Shown: piece after piece, positions 1-13,798 of the stretch
How positions within the stretch are numbered: the stretch's first letter is position 1
Layout: the number at the start of each line of letters is the position of its first letter
Assembly: GCA_963965975.1 (NCBI GenBank)
Contig: OZ014417.1
Location: 5,003,821 to 5,067,820, forward strand
Length of the DNA: 64,000 nt
Reading direction: 5' to 3'
Origin: Xestospongia bergquistia
Taxonomy: Eukaryota; Porifera; Demospongiae; Haplosclerida; Petrosiidae
The notes under the pieces: generated by a model
The model's database searches: none
What the model was told of the DNA's origin: nothing
What the model saw: the letters and a program-made list of their open reading frames with translations, nothing else
Position numbers and translations under genes: made by a program

Positions 1-2601
1 TAATACTCTAAAGTCTTTAAGTTAAAGACTTTAGAAGGTTTAGACTATTGAGAGAAGTTTATAAAGTAAACTGCTCAGTCTAAAGGACTTTATGGCACTA
101 ACTAAAGAAGTGGCTATTAACAGTTTAGTAAGTTAGTTTGCATTAACGCTCTAAAGTCTTTAAGTTAAAGACTTTAGAGGTTTGGACTATTGGGAGAAGT
201 TTATAAAGTAAACTGTTCAGTCTAAAGGACTTTATGGCACTAACTAAATAAACAGCTATTAACAGTTTAGTAAGTTAGTTTGCATTAATGCTCTAAAGTC
301 TTTAAGTTAAAGACTTTAGAGGTTTAGACTATTGAGACATTTTTTTAAAGTAAACTGCTCAGTCTAAAGGACTTTATGGCACTAAGTAAATAAACAGCTA
401 TTAGCAGTTTAGTAAGTTAATTTATATTAATACTCTAAAGTCTTTAAGTTAAAGACTTTAGAAGGTTTAGACTATTGAGAGAAGTTTATAAAGTAAACTG
501 CTCAGTCTAAAGGACTTTATGTCACTAACAAAAGAAGTGGCTATTAACAGTTTAGTAAGTTAGTTTGCATTAACGCTCTAAAGTCTTTAAGTTAAAGACT
601 TTAGAGGTTTGGACTATTGAGAGAAATTTATAAAGTAAACTGTTCAGTCTAAAGGACTTTATGGCACTAACTAAATAAACAGCTATTAACAGTTTAGTAA
701 GTTAGTTTGCATTAACGCTCTAAAGTCTTTAAGTTAAAGACTTTAGAGGTTTAGACTATTGAGACATTCTTTCAAAGTAAACTGCTCAGTCTAAAGGACT
801 TTATGCCAGAAACTAAATAAAGAGCTATTAGCAGTTTAGTAAGGTAGTTTGCATTAAAGCTGTAAAGTCTTAAAAATAAAGACTTAAGTGGGTTTAGACT
901 ATTGAGAGAAGTTTATAATGTAAACTGCTCAGTCTAAAGGACTTTATGGCACTAACTAAATAAAGAGCTATTAACAATTTAGTAAGTTAGTTTGCATTAA
1001 CGCTCTAATGTCTTTAAGATAAAGACTTTAGAAGTTTTAGACTATTGAGGTAAAGTAAACTGCTCAGTATAAAGGACTTTATGGCACTAACAAAATAAAC
1101 AGCTTTTCACGGTTTTGTAAGTTAGTTTGCGTTAACGCTCTAAAGTCTTTAAGTTAAAGACTTTAGAAGTTTTTGACTATTGAGAGAAGTTAGCAAAATA
1201 AACTGCTCAGTCTAAAGGACTTTATGGCACTAACTAAATAAACAGCTATTAACAGTTTAGTAAGTTAGTTTGCATTAACGCTCTAAAGTCTTTAAGTTAA
1301 AGACTTTAGAAGGTTTAGACTATTGAGAGAAGTTTATAAAGTAAACTGCTCAGTCTAAAGGACTTTATCGCACTAACTAAAGATTTGCTATTAACAGTTT
1401 AGTAAGTTTGTTTCCATTAATGCTCTAAAGTCTTTAAGTTAAAGACTTTAGAAGGCTTAGACTATTGAGAGAAGTTGATGAAGTAAACTGCTCAGTCTAA
1501 AGGACTTTATGGCATTAACTAAATAAACAGCTATTAACAGTTTAGTAAGATAGTTTACATTAACGCTTTAAAGTCTTTAAGTTAACGACTTTAGAAGGTT
1601 TAGACTATTTGAGAGAAGTTTATAAAGTAAACTGCTCAGTCTAAAGGACTTTATGGCACTAACTAAATAAACAGCTATTAACAGTTTAGGAAGTTAGTTT
1701 GCATTAACGCTCTAAAGTCTTTAAGTTAACGACTTTAGAATGTTTAGACTAATGAGAGAAGTTTATAAAGTAAACTGCTCAGTCTAAAGGACTTTATGGC
1801 ACTAACTAAATAAACAACTATTAACAGTTTAGTAAGTTAGTTTGCATTAACGCTCTAAAGTCTTTAAGTTAAAGACTTTAGAAGGTTTAGACTATTGAGA
1901 GAAGTTTGTAAAGTAAACTGCTCAGTCTAAAGTACTTTATGGCACTAACTAAATAAACAGCTATTAACAGTTTAGTAAGTTAGTTTGCATTAACGCTCTA
2001 AAGTCTTTAAGTTAAAGACTTTAGAAGGTTTAGACTATTGAGAGATTTTTTTAAAGTAAACTGCTCAGTCTAAAGGACTTTATGGCACTAACTAAATAAA
2101 CAGCTATTAGCAGTTTAGTAAGTTAATTTGCATTAATACTCTAAAGTCTTTAAGTTAAAGACTTTAGAAGGTTTACACTATTGAGAGAAGTTTATAAAGT
2201 ACACTGCTCTGTCTAAAGGACTTTATGGCACTAACTAAATAAACAGCTATTAACAGTTTAGTAAGTTAGTTTGCATTAACGCTCTAAAGTCTTTAAGTTA
2301 AAGACGTTAGAAAGTTTAGACTAATGAGAGATGTTTATAAAGTACACTGCTCTGTCTAAAGGACTTTATGGCACTAACTAAATAAAGAGCTATTAACAGT
2401 TTAGTAAGTTAGTTTGCATTAACGCTCTAAAGTCTTTAAGTTAAAGACTTTAGAAGGTTTAGACTATTGAGAGAAGTTTATAAAGTAAACTGCTCAGTCT
2501 AAAGGACTTTATCGCACTAACTAAAGATTTGCTATTAACAGTTTAGTAAGTTTGTTTCCATTAATGCTCTAAAGTCTTTAAGTTAAAGACTTTAGAAGGC
2601 T

Positions 2602-2767
2602 TAGACTATATAGAGAAGTTGATAAAGTAAACTTCTCAGTCTAAAGGACTTTATGGCATTAACTAAATAAACAGCTATTAGAAGGTTTAGACTATTGAGA
2701 GAAGTTTATAAAGTAAACTGCTCAGTCTAAAGGACTTTATTGCACTAACTAAAGGTTTGCTATTAAC
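2602..2767 (+). repeat. Truncated satellite monomer
   Basis: At 2680/2681 the sequence jumps from the CAGCTATTA part of one unit straight to the GAAGGTTTAG part of the next. About 57 bp are lost, including the whole H1 palindrome of one monomer. Units on both sides resume normal register. The junction is a short-homology deletion, as expected of slippage or unequal exchange. Confidence 0.8.
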
Positions 2768-5394
2768 AGTTTAGTAAGTTTGTTTCCATTAATGCTCTAA
2801 AGTCTTTAAGTCAAAGACTTTAGAAGGTTTAGACTATTGAGAGAAGTTTATAAAGTAAACTGCTCAGTCTAAAGGACTTTATCGCACTAACTAAAGATTT
2901 GCTATTAACAGTTTAGTAAGTTTGTTTCCATGAATGCTCTAAAGTCTTTAAGTTAAAGACTTTAGAAGGCTTAGAATATTGAGAGAAGTTGATAAAGTAA
3001 ACTGCTCAGTCTAAAGGACTTTATGGCATTAACTAAATAAACAGCTATTAACAGTTTAGTAAGTTAGTTTGCATTAACGCTTTAAAGTCTTTAAGTTAAC
3101 GACTTTAGAAGGTTTAGACAATTTGAGAGAAGTTTATAAAGTAAACTGCTCAGTCTAAAGGACTTTATGGCACTAACTAAATAAACAGCTATTAACAGTT
3201 TTGTAAGTTAGTTTGCATTAACGCTCTAAAGTCTTTAAGTTAACGACTTTAGAATGTTTAGACTAATGAGAGAAGTTTATAAAGTAAACTGCTCAGTCTA
3301 AAGGACTTTATGGCACTAACTATATAAACAGCTATTAACAGTTTAGTAAGTTAGTTTGCATTAACGCTCTAAAGTCTTTAAGTTAAAGACTTTAGAAGGT
3401 TTAGACTTTTGAGAGAAGTTTATAAAGTAAACTGCTCAGTCTAAAGGACTTTATGGCACTAAGTAAATAAACAGCTCTTCACGGTTTAGTAAGTTAGTGT
3501 GCATTAGCGCTCTAAAGTCTTAAAAATAAAGAGTTTAGTAGATTTAGACTCTTGACAGAAGTTTATAAAGTAAACTGCTCAGTCTAAAGGACTTTATGGC
3601 ACTAACTAAATAAAGAGCTATTAACACTTTAGTAAGTTAGTTTGCATTAACGCTCTAAAGACTTTAAGATAAAGACTTCAGAAGTTTTAGACTATTGAGG
3701 TAAAGTAAACAGCTCAGTATAAAGGACTTTATGGCACTAACTAAATAAACAGCTATTAACAGTTTAGTAACTTAGTCTGCATTAACGATCTAAAGTCTTT
3801 AAGTTAAAGACTTTAGAAAGTTTAGACTATTGAGAGAAGTTTATAAAGTAAACTGCTCAGTCTAAAGGACTTTATGGCACTAACTAAATGAACAACTATT
3901 AACAGTTTAGTAAGTTAGTTTGCATTAACGCTCTAAAGTCTTTAAGTTAAAGACTTTTGAAGGTTTAGACTTTTGAGAGAAGTTTATAAAGTAAACTGCT
4001 GAGCCTAAAGGACTTTATGGCACTAACTAAATAAACAGCTATTAACAGTTTAGTAAGTTAGTTTGCATTAACGCTCTAAAGTCTTTAAGTTAAAGACTTT
4101 AGAATGTTTAGACTATTGAGAGAAGTTTATAAAATAAACTGCTCAGTCTAACGGACTTTATGGCACTAACTAAATAAACAGCTATTAACAGTTTAGCAAG
4201 TTTGTTTGCATTAACGCTCTAAAGTCTTTAAGTTAAAGACTTTAGTAGGTTTAGACTATTGAAACAAGTTTATAAAGTAAACTGTTCAGTCTAAAGGACT
4301 TTATGGCACTAACTAAATACAGCTATTAACAGTTTAGTAAGTTAGTTTGCATTAACGCTCTAAAGTCTTTAAGTTAAAGACTTTGAACGTTTAGACTATT
4401 GAGAGAAGTTTATAAAGTAAACTGCTCAGTCTAAAAGACTTTATGGCACTAAGTAAATAAACAGCTATTAGCAGTTTAGTAAGTTAGTTTGCATTAACGC
4501 TCTAAAGTCATTAAGTTAAAGACTTTAGAGAGTTTAGACTATTGAGTGATTTTTATAAAGTAAACTGCTCAATCTGTAGGACTTTATGGCACTAACTAAA
4601 TAAACAGCTATTAACAGTTTAGTAAGTTTGTTTGTATTAACGCTCTAAAGTCTTTAAGTTAAAGACTTTAGAAGGTTTAGACTATTGAGAGAAGGTTATA
4701 AAGTAAACTGCTCAGTCTAAAGGTCTTTATGGCACTAACTAAATAAACAGCTATTAACAGTTTAGTAAGTTAGTTTGCATTAACGCTCTAAAGTCTTTAA
4801 GTTAAAGACTTTAGAACGTTTAGACTATTGAGAGATGTTTATAAAGTAAACTGATCAGTCTAAAGGACTTTAAGGCACTAACTAAATAAACAACTATTAA
4901 CAGTTTAGTAGGTTAGTTTGCATTAACGCTCTAAAGTCTTTAAGTTAAAGACTTTAGAAGGTTTAGACTATTGAGAGAAGTTTATAATGTAAACTGCTCT
5001 GTCTAAAGGACACTATAGCACTAACTAAATAAACAGGTATTAACAGTTTAGTAAGTTAGTTTGCATTAACGCTCTAAAGTCTTTAAGTTAAAGACTTTAG
5101 AAGGTTTCGACTATTGAGAGACGTTTATAAAGTAAACTGCTCAGTCTAAAGGACTTTTTGGCACTAACTAAATAAACAGCTATTAACAGTTTAGTAAGTT
5201 AGTTTGCGTTAACGCTCTAAAGTCTTTAAGTTAAAGACTTTAGAAGGTTTACACTAATGAGAGAAGTATATAAAATAAACTGCTCAGTTTAAAGGACTTT
5301 ATGACACTAACTAAATAAACAGCTATTAACAGTTTAGTAAGTTAGTTTGCAATAACGCTCTAAAGTCTTTAAGTGAAAAACTCTAAAAGGTTTA

Positions 5395-8300
5395 GAATAT
5401 TGAGAGATTTTTATAAAGTAAACTGCTCATTCTCTAGGACTTAATGGCACTAACTAAATAAATAGCTATTAACAGTTTAGTAAGTTAGTTTGCATTAACG
5501 CTATAAAGTCTTTAAGTTAAAGACTTTAGAAGGTTTAGACTATTGAGAGAAGTTTATAAAGTAAATTGCTCAGTCTAAAGGTCTTTCTGGCACTAACTAA
5601 TGAAGTAGCTATTAACAGATTAATAAGTTAGTTTGCATTAACGCTCTAAAGTCTTTAAGTTAAAGACCTTAGAAAGTTTAGACTATTGAGAGAAGTTTAT
5701 AAAGTAAACTGCTCAGTCTAAAGGACTTTATGGCACTAACTAAATGAACAGCTATTAACAGTTTAGTAAGTTAGTTTGCATTAACGCTCTAAAGTCTTTA
5801 AGTTAAAGACTTTAGAAGGTTTAGACTATTGAGAGAAGTTTATAAAGTAAACTGCTCAGCCTAGAGGACTTTATGGCACTAACTAAATAAACAGCTATTA
5901 ACCGTTTAGTAAGTTAGTGTGCATTAACACTCTAAAGTCTTTAAGTTAAAGACTTTAGTAGGTTTAGACTATTGACACAAGATTATAAAGTAAACTGCTC
6001 AGTGTGAAGGACTTTATGGCACTAACTAAATAAACAGCTATTAACAGTTTAGTAAGTTAGTTTGCATTAACGCTCTAAAGTCTTTAAGTTAAAGACTTTA
6101 GAAGGTTTCGACTATTGAGAGAAGTTTATAAAAGAAGCTGCTCAGTTTAAGGACTTTATGGCACTAACTAAATAAACAGCTATTAACAGTTTAGTAAGTT
6201 TGTTTGCATTAACGCTCTAAAGTCTTTAAGTTAAAGACTTTAGTAAGTTTAGACTATTGAGAGAAGTTTATAAAGTAAAATGTTCAGTCTAAAGGACTTT
6301 ATGGCACTAAATAAATAAACAGCTATTAACAGTTTAGTAAGTTAGTTTGCATTAACGCTCTAAAGTCTTTAAGTTAAAAACTTTAGAAGGTTTAGAATAT
6401 TGAGAGATTTTTATAAAGTAAACTGCTCATTCTATAGGACTTTATGGCACTAACTAAATAAACAGCTATTAACAGTTTTGTAAGTTAGTTTGCATTAACG
6501 TTCTAAAGTCTTTAAGTTAAAGACTTTAGAAGGTTTAGACTATTGAGAGAAGTTTATAAAGTAAACTGCTCAGTCTAAAGGTCTTTATGGCACAAACTAA
6601 AGAAGTAGCTATTAACAGTTTAGTAAGTTAGTTTGCATTAACGCTCTAAAGTTTTTAAGTTAAAGACTTTAGGAAGTTTAGACTATTGAGAGAAGTTTAT
6701 AAAGTAAACTGCTCAGTCTAAAGGACTTTATGGCACTAACTAAATAAAAAACTATTAACAGTTTAGTAAGTTAGTTTGCATTAACGCTCTAAAGTCTTTA
6801 AGTTAAAGACTTTAGAAGGTTTAGACTTTTGAGAGAAGTTTATAAAGTAAACTGCTCAGCCTAAAGGACTTTATGGCACGAACTAAATAAACAGCTATTA
6901 ACAGTTCAGAAAGTTAGTTTGCATTAACGCACTAAAGTCTTTAAGTTAAAGACTTTAGAAGGTTTAGACTATTGGGAGAAGTTTATAAAATAAACTGCTC
7001 AGTCTAAAGGACTTTATGGCACTAACTAAATAAACAGCTATTAACAGTTTAGTAAGTTAGTTTGCATTAACGCTCTAAAGTCTTTAAGTTAAAAACTTTA
7101 GAAGGTTTAGAATATTGAGAGATTTTTATAAAGTAAACTGCTCATTCTATAGGACTTTATGGCACTAACTAAATAAACAGCCATTAACAGTTTAGTAAAT
7201 TAGTTGGCATTAACGCTCTAAAGTCTTTAAGTTAAAGACTTTGGAAGGTTTAGACTATTGAGAGAAGTTTATAAAATAAACTGCTCAGTCTAAAGGTCTT
7301 TATGGCACTAACTAAAGAAGTAGCTATTAACAGTTTAGTAAGTTAGTTAGCATTAACGCTCTAAAGTTTTTAAGTTAAAGACTTTAGAAAGTTTAGACTA
7401 TTGAGAGAAGTTTATAAAGTAAACTGCTCAGTCTAAAGGACTTTATGGCACTAACTAAATAAACAACTATTAACAGTTTAGTAAGATAGTTTGCATTAAC
7501 GCTCTAATGTCTTTAAGTTAAAGACTTTCGAAGGTTTAGACTTTTGAGAAAAGTTTATAAAGTAAACTGCTCAGCCTAAAGGACTTTATGGCACGAACTA
7601 AATAAACAGCTATTAACAGTTTAGTAAGTTAGTTTGCATTAACGCACTAAAGTCTTTAAGTTAAAGACTTTACAAGGTTAAGACTATTGAGAGAAGTTTA
7701 TAAAATAAACTGCTCAGTCTAAAGGACTTTATGGCACTAACTAAATAAACAGCTATTAACAGTTTAGCCAGTTTGTTTGCATTAACGCTCTAAAGTCTTT
7801 AAGTTAAAGACTTTAGTAGGTTTAGACTATTGAAACAAGTTTATAAAGTAAACTGTTCAGTCTAAAGGACTTTATGGCACTAACTAAATACAGCTATTAA
7901 CTGTTTAGTAAGTTAGTTTGCATTAACGCTCTAAAGTCTTTAAGTTAAAGACTTTAGAAGGTTTAGACTATTGAGAGAAGTTTATAAAGTAAACTGCTCA
8001 GTCTAAAGGACTTTACGGCACTAACTAAATAAACAGCTATTAACAGTTTAGTAAGTTTGTTTGCATTAACGCTCTAAAGTCTTTAAGTTAAAGACTTTAG
8101 AAAGTTAAAGACATTAGAAAGTTTAGACTATTGAGAGAAGTTTATAAAGTAAACTGCTCAGTCTAAAGGACTTTTTGGCACTAACTAAATAAACAGCTAT
8201 TAACAGTTTAGTAAGTTAGTTTGCATTAACGCTCTTAGTCTTTAAGTGAAAGACTTTAGAGGGTTTACACTAATGAGAGAAGTATATAAAATAAACTGCT

Positions 8301-11300
8301 CAGTTTAAAGGACTTTATGACACTAACTAAATAAACAGCTATTAACAGTTTAGTAAGTTAGCTTGCAATAACGCTCTAAAGTCTTTTAGTGAAAAACTCT
8401 AAAAGGTTTAGAATATTGAGAGATTTTTATAAAGTAAACTGCTCATTCTCTAGGACTTTATGGCACTAAATAAATAAATAGCTATTACCAGTTTAGTAAG
8501 TTAGCTTGCATTAACGCTCTAAAGTCTTTAAGTTAAAGACTTTAGAAGGTTTAGACTATTGAGAGGAGTTTATAAAGTAAATTGCTCAGTCTAAAGGACT
8601 TTATGGCACTAACTAAGTAAACAGCTATTAACAGTTTAGTAAGTTAGTTTGCATTAACGCTCTAAAGTCTTTAAGTTAGAGACTTTAGAAGGTTTAGACT
8701 ATTGAGAGAAGTTTATAAAGTAAACTGCTCAGTCTAGAGGACTTTATGGCACTAACTAAATAAACAGCTATTAACCGTTTAGTAAGTTAGTTTGCATTAA
8801 CACTCTAAAGTCTTTAAGTTAAAGACTTTAGAAGGTTTAGTCTATTGAGAGAAGGTTATAAAACAAACTGCTCAGTCTGAAGGACTTTATGGCACTAACT
8901 AAATAATCAGCTATTAACAGTTTAGTAAGTTTGTTTGCATTAACGCTCTAAAGTCTTTAAGTTAAAGACTTTAGTAGGTTTAGACTATTGACACAAGATT
9001 ATAAAGTAAACTGCTCAGTCTGAAGGACTTCATGGCACTAACTAAATAAACAGCTATTAACAGTTTAGTAAGTTAGTTTGCATTAACGCTCTAAAGTCTT
9101 TAAGTTAAAGACTTTAGAAGGTTTCGACTATTGAGAGAAGTTTATAAAAGAAACTGCTCAGTTTAAGGACTTTATGGCACTAACTAAATAAACAGCTATT
9201 AACAGTTTAGTAAGTTTGTTTGCATTAACGCTCTAAAGTCTTTAAGTTAAAGACTTTAGTAAGTTTAGACTATTGACACAAGTTTATAAAGTAAAATGTT
9301 CAGTCTAAAGGACTTTATGGCACTAACTAAATAAACAGCTATTAACAGTTTAGTAAGATAGTTTGCATTAACGCTCTAAAGTCTTTAAGTTAAAAACTTT
9401 AGAAGGTTTAGAATATTGAGAGATTTTTATAATGTAAACTGCTCATTCTATAGGACTTTATGGCACTAACTAAATAAACAGCTATTAACAGTTTAGTAAG
9501 TTAGTTTGAATTAACGCTCTAAAGTCTTTAAGTTAAAGACTTTAGAAGGTTTAGACTATTGAGAGAAGTTTATAAAGTAAACTGCTCAGTCTAAAGGTCT
9601 TTATGGCACTAACTAAAGAAGTAGCTATTAACAGTTTAGTAAGTTAGTTTGCATTAACGCTCTAAAGTTTTTAAGTTAAAGACTTTAGAAAGTTTAGACT
9701 ATTGAGAGAAGTTTATAAAGCAAACTTCTCAGTCTAAAGGACTTTATGGCACTAACTAAATAAACAACTATTAACAGTTTAGTAAGTTAGTTTGCATTAA
9801 CGCTCTAAAGTCTTTAAGTTAAAGACTTTAGAAGGTTTAGACTTTTGAGTGAAGTTTATCAAGTATACTGCTCAGCCTAAAGGACTTTATGGCACGATCT
9901 AAATAAACAGCTATTAACAGTTTTGTAAGTTAGTTTGCATGAACGCACTAAAGTCTTTAAGTTAAAGACTTTACAAGGTTTAGTCTATTGAGAGAAGTTT
10001 ATAAAATAAACTGCTCAGTCTAAAGGACTTTATGGCACTAACTAAATAAACAGCTATTAACAGTTTAGCCAGTTTGTTTGCATTAACGCTCTAAAGTCTT
10101 TAGGTTAAAGACTTTAGTAGGTTTAGACTATTGAAACAAGTTTATAAAGTAAACTGTTCAGTCTAAAGGACTTTATGGCACTAACTAAATACAGCTATTA
10201 ACAGTTTAGTAAGTTAGTTTGCATTAACGCTCTAAAGTCTTTAAGTTAAAGACTTTAGAAGGTTTAGACTATTGAGAGAAGTTTATAAAGTAAACTGCTC
10301 AGTCTAAAGGACTTTACGGCACTAACTAAATAAACAGCTATTAACAGTTTAGTAAGTTTGTTTGCATTAACGCTCTAAAGTCTTTAAGTTAAAGACTTTA
10401 GAAAGTTTAGACTATTGAGAGAAGTTTATAAAGTAAACTGCTCAGTCTAAAAAACTCTATGGCACTAACTAAATAAACAGCTATTAACAGTTTAGTAAGT
10501 TAGTTTGCATTAACGCTCTAAAGTGTTTAAGTTAAAGACTTTAGAAGGTTTAGACTATTGAGGGAAGTTTATAAAGTAAACTGCTCAGTCTAAAGGACTT
10601 TACGGCACTAACTAAATAAAGAGGTATTAACAGTTTAGTAAGTTAGTTTGCATTAACGCTCTAAAGTCTTTAAGACAAAGACTTTAGAAGGTTTAGACTA
10701 ATGAGAGAAGTTTATAAAGTAAAATGCTCAGTCTAAAGGACTTTAAGGCACTAACTAAATAAACAACTATTAAGAGTTTAGTAAGTTAGTTTGCATTAAC
10801 GCTCTAAAGTCTTTAAGTTAAAGACTTTAGAAGGTTTAGACTATTGAGAGAAGTTTATAAAGTAAACTGCTCAGTCTAAAGGACTTTACGGCACTAACTA
10901 AATAAACCGCTATAAACAGTTTAGTAAGTTAGTTTGCATTAACGCTCTAAAGTCTTTAAGATAAAGACTTTAGAAGGTTTAGACTAATGAGAGAAGTTTA
11001 TAAAGTAAACTGCTCAGTCTTAAGGACTTTAAGGCACTAACTAAATAAACAGGTATTAACAGTTCAGTAACTTAGTTTGCATTAACGCTCTAAAGTCTTT
11101 AAGTTAAAGACTTTAGAAGGTTTAGACTATTGAGATAAGTTTATAAAGTAAACTGCTCAGTCTAAAGGACTTTACGGCACTAACTAAATAAACAGCTATT
11201 AACAGTTTAGTAAGTTAGTTTGCATTAAAGCTCTAAAGTCTTTAAGATAAAGACTTTAGAAGGTTTACACTAATGAGAGAATTTTATAAAGTAAACTGCT

Positions 11301-12133
11301 CAGTCTAAAGGACTTTAAGGCACTTACTAAATAAACAACTATTAACAGTTTAGTAAGTTAGTTTGCATTAGCGCTCTAAAGTCTTTAAGTTAAAGACTTT
11401 AGAAGGTTTCGACTATTGAGAGAAGTTTATAAAAGAAACTGCTCAGTTGAAGGACTTTATGGCACTAACTAAATAAACAGCTATTAACAGTTTAGTAAGT
11501 TAGTTTGCATTAACGCTCTAAAGTCTTTAAGTTAAAGACTTTAGAAGGTTTAGACTATTGAGAGAAGTTTATAAAGTAAACTGCTCAGTCTAGAGGACTT
11601 TCTGGCACTAACTAAATAATCAGCTATTAATAGTTTAGTAAGTTTGTTTGCATTAACGCTCTAAAGTCTTTAAGTTAAAGACTTTAGTAGGTTTAGACTG
11701 TTGACACAAGATTATAAAGTAAACTACTCAGTCTGAAGAACTTTAGGGCACTAACTAAATAAACAGCTATTAACAGTTTAGTAAGTTAGTTTGCATTAAC
11801 GCTCTAAAGTCTTTAAGTTAAAGACTTTAGAAGGTTTCGACTATTGAGAGAAGTTTATAAAAGAAACTGCTCAGTTTAAGGACTTTATGGCACTAACTAA
11901 ATAAACAGCTATTAACAGTTTAGTAAGTTTGTTTGCATTAACGCTCTTAAGTCTTTAAGTTAAAGACTTTAGTAAGTTTAGACTATTGACACAAGTTTAT
12001 AAAGTAAAATGTTCAGTCTAAAGGACTTTATGGCACTAAGTAAATAAACAGCTATTAACAGTTTAGTAAGTTAGTTTGCATTAACGCTCTAAAGTCTTTA
12101 AGTTAAAAACTTTAGAAGGTTTAGAATATTGAG
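5395..12133 (+). repeat. Higher-order repeat blocks within the satellite
   Basis: Two unrelated marker variants recur with matching spacing. The GAATATTGAG monomer variant starts at 5395, 6395, 7110, 8411, 9411 and 12124; the 2-bp-deleted AAATACAGCT variant starts at 7886, 10187 and 12899. The distances 7110 to 9411 and 7886 to 10187 are both 2301; 9411 to 12124 and 10187 to 12899 are 2713 and 2712. The pair 5395/6395 is copied at 8411/9411, each 1000 bp apart (7 monomers). Blocks of 7, 16 and 19 monomers have therefore been duplicated as units, giving nested higher-order structure. Confidence 0.85.
8082..8130 (+). repeat. Monomer with duplicated palindrome arm
   Basis: After the normal H1 palindrome, a 17-bp copy of its right arm (GTTAAAGACATTAGAAA, one base changed) is inserted before GTTTAGACT. 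It accounts for the 13-bp excess over an integer number of monomers in the 7110 to 9411 interval. It may be a replication slip at the hairpin. Confidence 0.75.
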
Positions 12134-13798
12134 AGATTTTTATAAAGTAAACTGCTCATTCTATAGGACTTTATGGCACTAACTAAATAAACAGCTATTA
12201 ACAGTTTAGTAAGTTAGTTTGCATTAACGCTCTAAAGTCTTTAAGTTAAAGACTTTAGAAGGTTTAGACTATTGAGATAAGTTTATAAAGTAAACTGCTC
12301 AGTCTAAAGGTCTTTATGGCACTAACTAAAGAAGTAGCTATTAACAGTTTAGAAAGTTAGTTTGCATTAACGCTCTAAAGTCTTTAAGTTAAAGACTTTA
12401 GAAAGTTTAGACTATTGAGAGAAGTTTATAAAGTAAACTGCTCAGTCTAAAGGACTTTATGGCGCTAACTAAATAAACAACTATTAACAGTTTTGTAAGT
12501 TAGTTTGCATTAACGCTCTAAAGTCTTTAAGTTAAAGACTTTAGAAGGTTTAGACTTTTGAGAGAAGTTTATAAAGTAAACTGCTGAGCCTAAAGGACTT
12601 TATGGCACGAACTAAATAAACAGCTATTAACAGTTTAGTAAGTTAGTTTGCATTAACGCACTAAAGTCTTTAAGTTAAAGACTTTAGAAGGTTTAGACTA
12701 TTGAGAGAAGTTTATAAAATAAACTGTTCAGTCTAAAGGACTTTATGGCACTAACTAAATAAACAGCTTTAACAGTTTAGCCAGTTTGTTTGCATTAACG
12801 CTCTAAAGTCTTGAAGTTAAAGACTTTAGTAGGTTTAGACTATTGAAACAAGTTTATAAAGTAAACTGTTCAGTCTAAAGGACTTTATGGCATTAACTAA
12901 ATACAGCTATTAACAGTTTAGTAAGTTAGTTTGCATTAACGCTCTAAAGTCTTTAAGTTAAAGACTTTAGAAGGTTTAGACTATTGAGAGAAGTTTATAA
13001 AGTAAACTGCTCAGTCTAAAGGACTTTACGGCACTAACTAAATAAACAGCTATTAACAGTTTAGTAAGTTTGTTTGCATTAATGCTCTAAAGTCTTTAAG
13101 TTAAAGACTTTAGAAAGTTTAGACTATTGAGAGAAGTTTATAAAGTAAACCGCTCAGTCTAAAAAACTCTATGGCACTAACTAAATAAACAGCTATTAAC
13201 AGTTTAGGATGTTAGTTTGCATTAACGCTCTAAAGTCTTTAAGTTAAAGACTTTAGAAGGTTTAGACTATTGAGGGAAGTTTATAAAGTAAACTGCTCAG
13301 TCTAAAGGACTTTACGGCACTAACTAAATAAACGGCTATTAACAGTTTAGTAAGTTAGTTTGCATTAACGCTCTAAAGTCTTTAAGACAAAGACTTTGGA
13401 AGGTTTAGACTAATGAGAGAAGTTTATAAAGTAAACTGATCAGTCTAAAGGACTTTAAGGCACTAACTAAATAAACAACTATTAACAGTTTAGTAAGTTA
13501 GTTTGCATTAACGCTCTACAGTCTTTAAGTTAAAGACTTTAGAAGGTTTAGACTATTGAGAGAAGTTTATAAAGTAAACTGCTCAGTCTAAAGGACTTTA
13601 TGGCACTAACTAAATAAACAGCTATTAACAGTTTAGTAAGTTAGTTTGCATTAACGCTCTAAAGTCTTTAAGATAAAGACTTTAGAAGGTTTAGACTAAT
13701 GAGAGAAGTTTATAAAGTAAACTGCTCAGTCTAAAGGACTTTAAGGCACTAACTCAATAAACAACTATTAACAGTTTAGTAAGTTAGTTTGCATTAAC

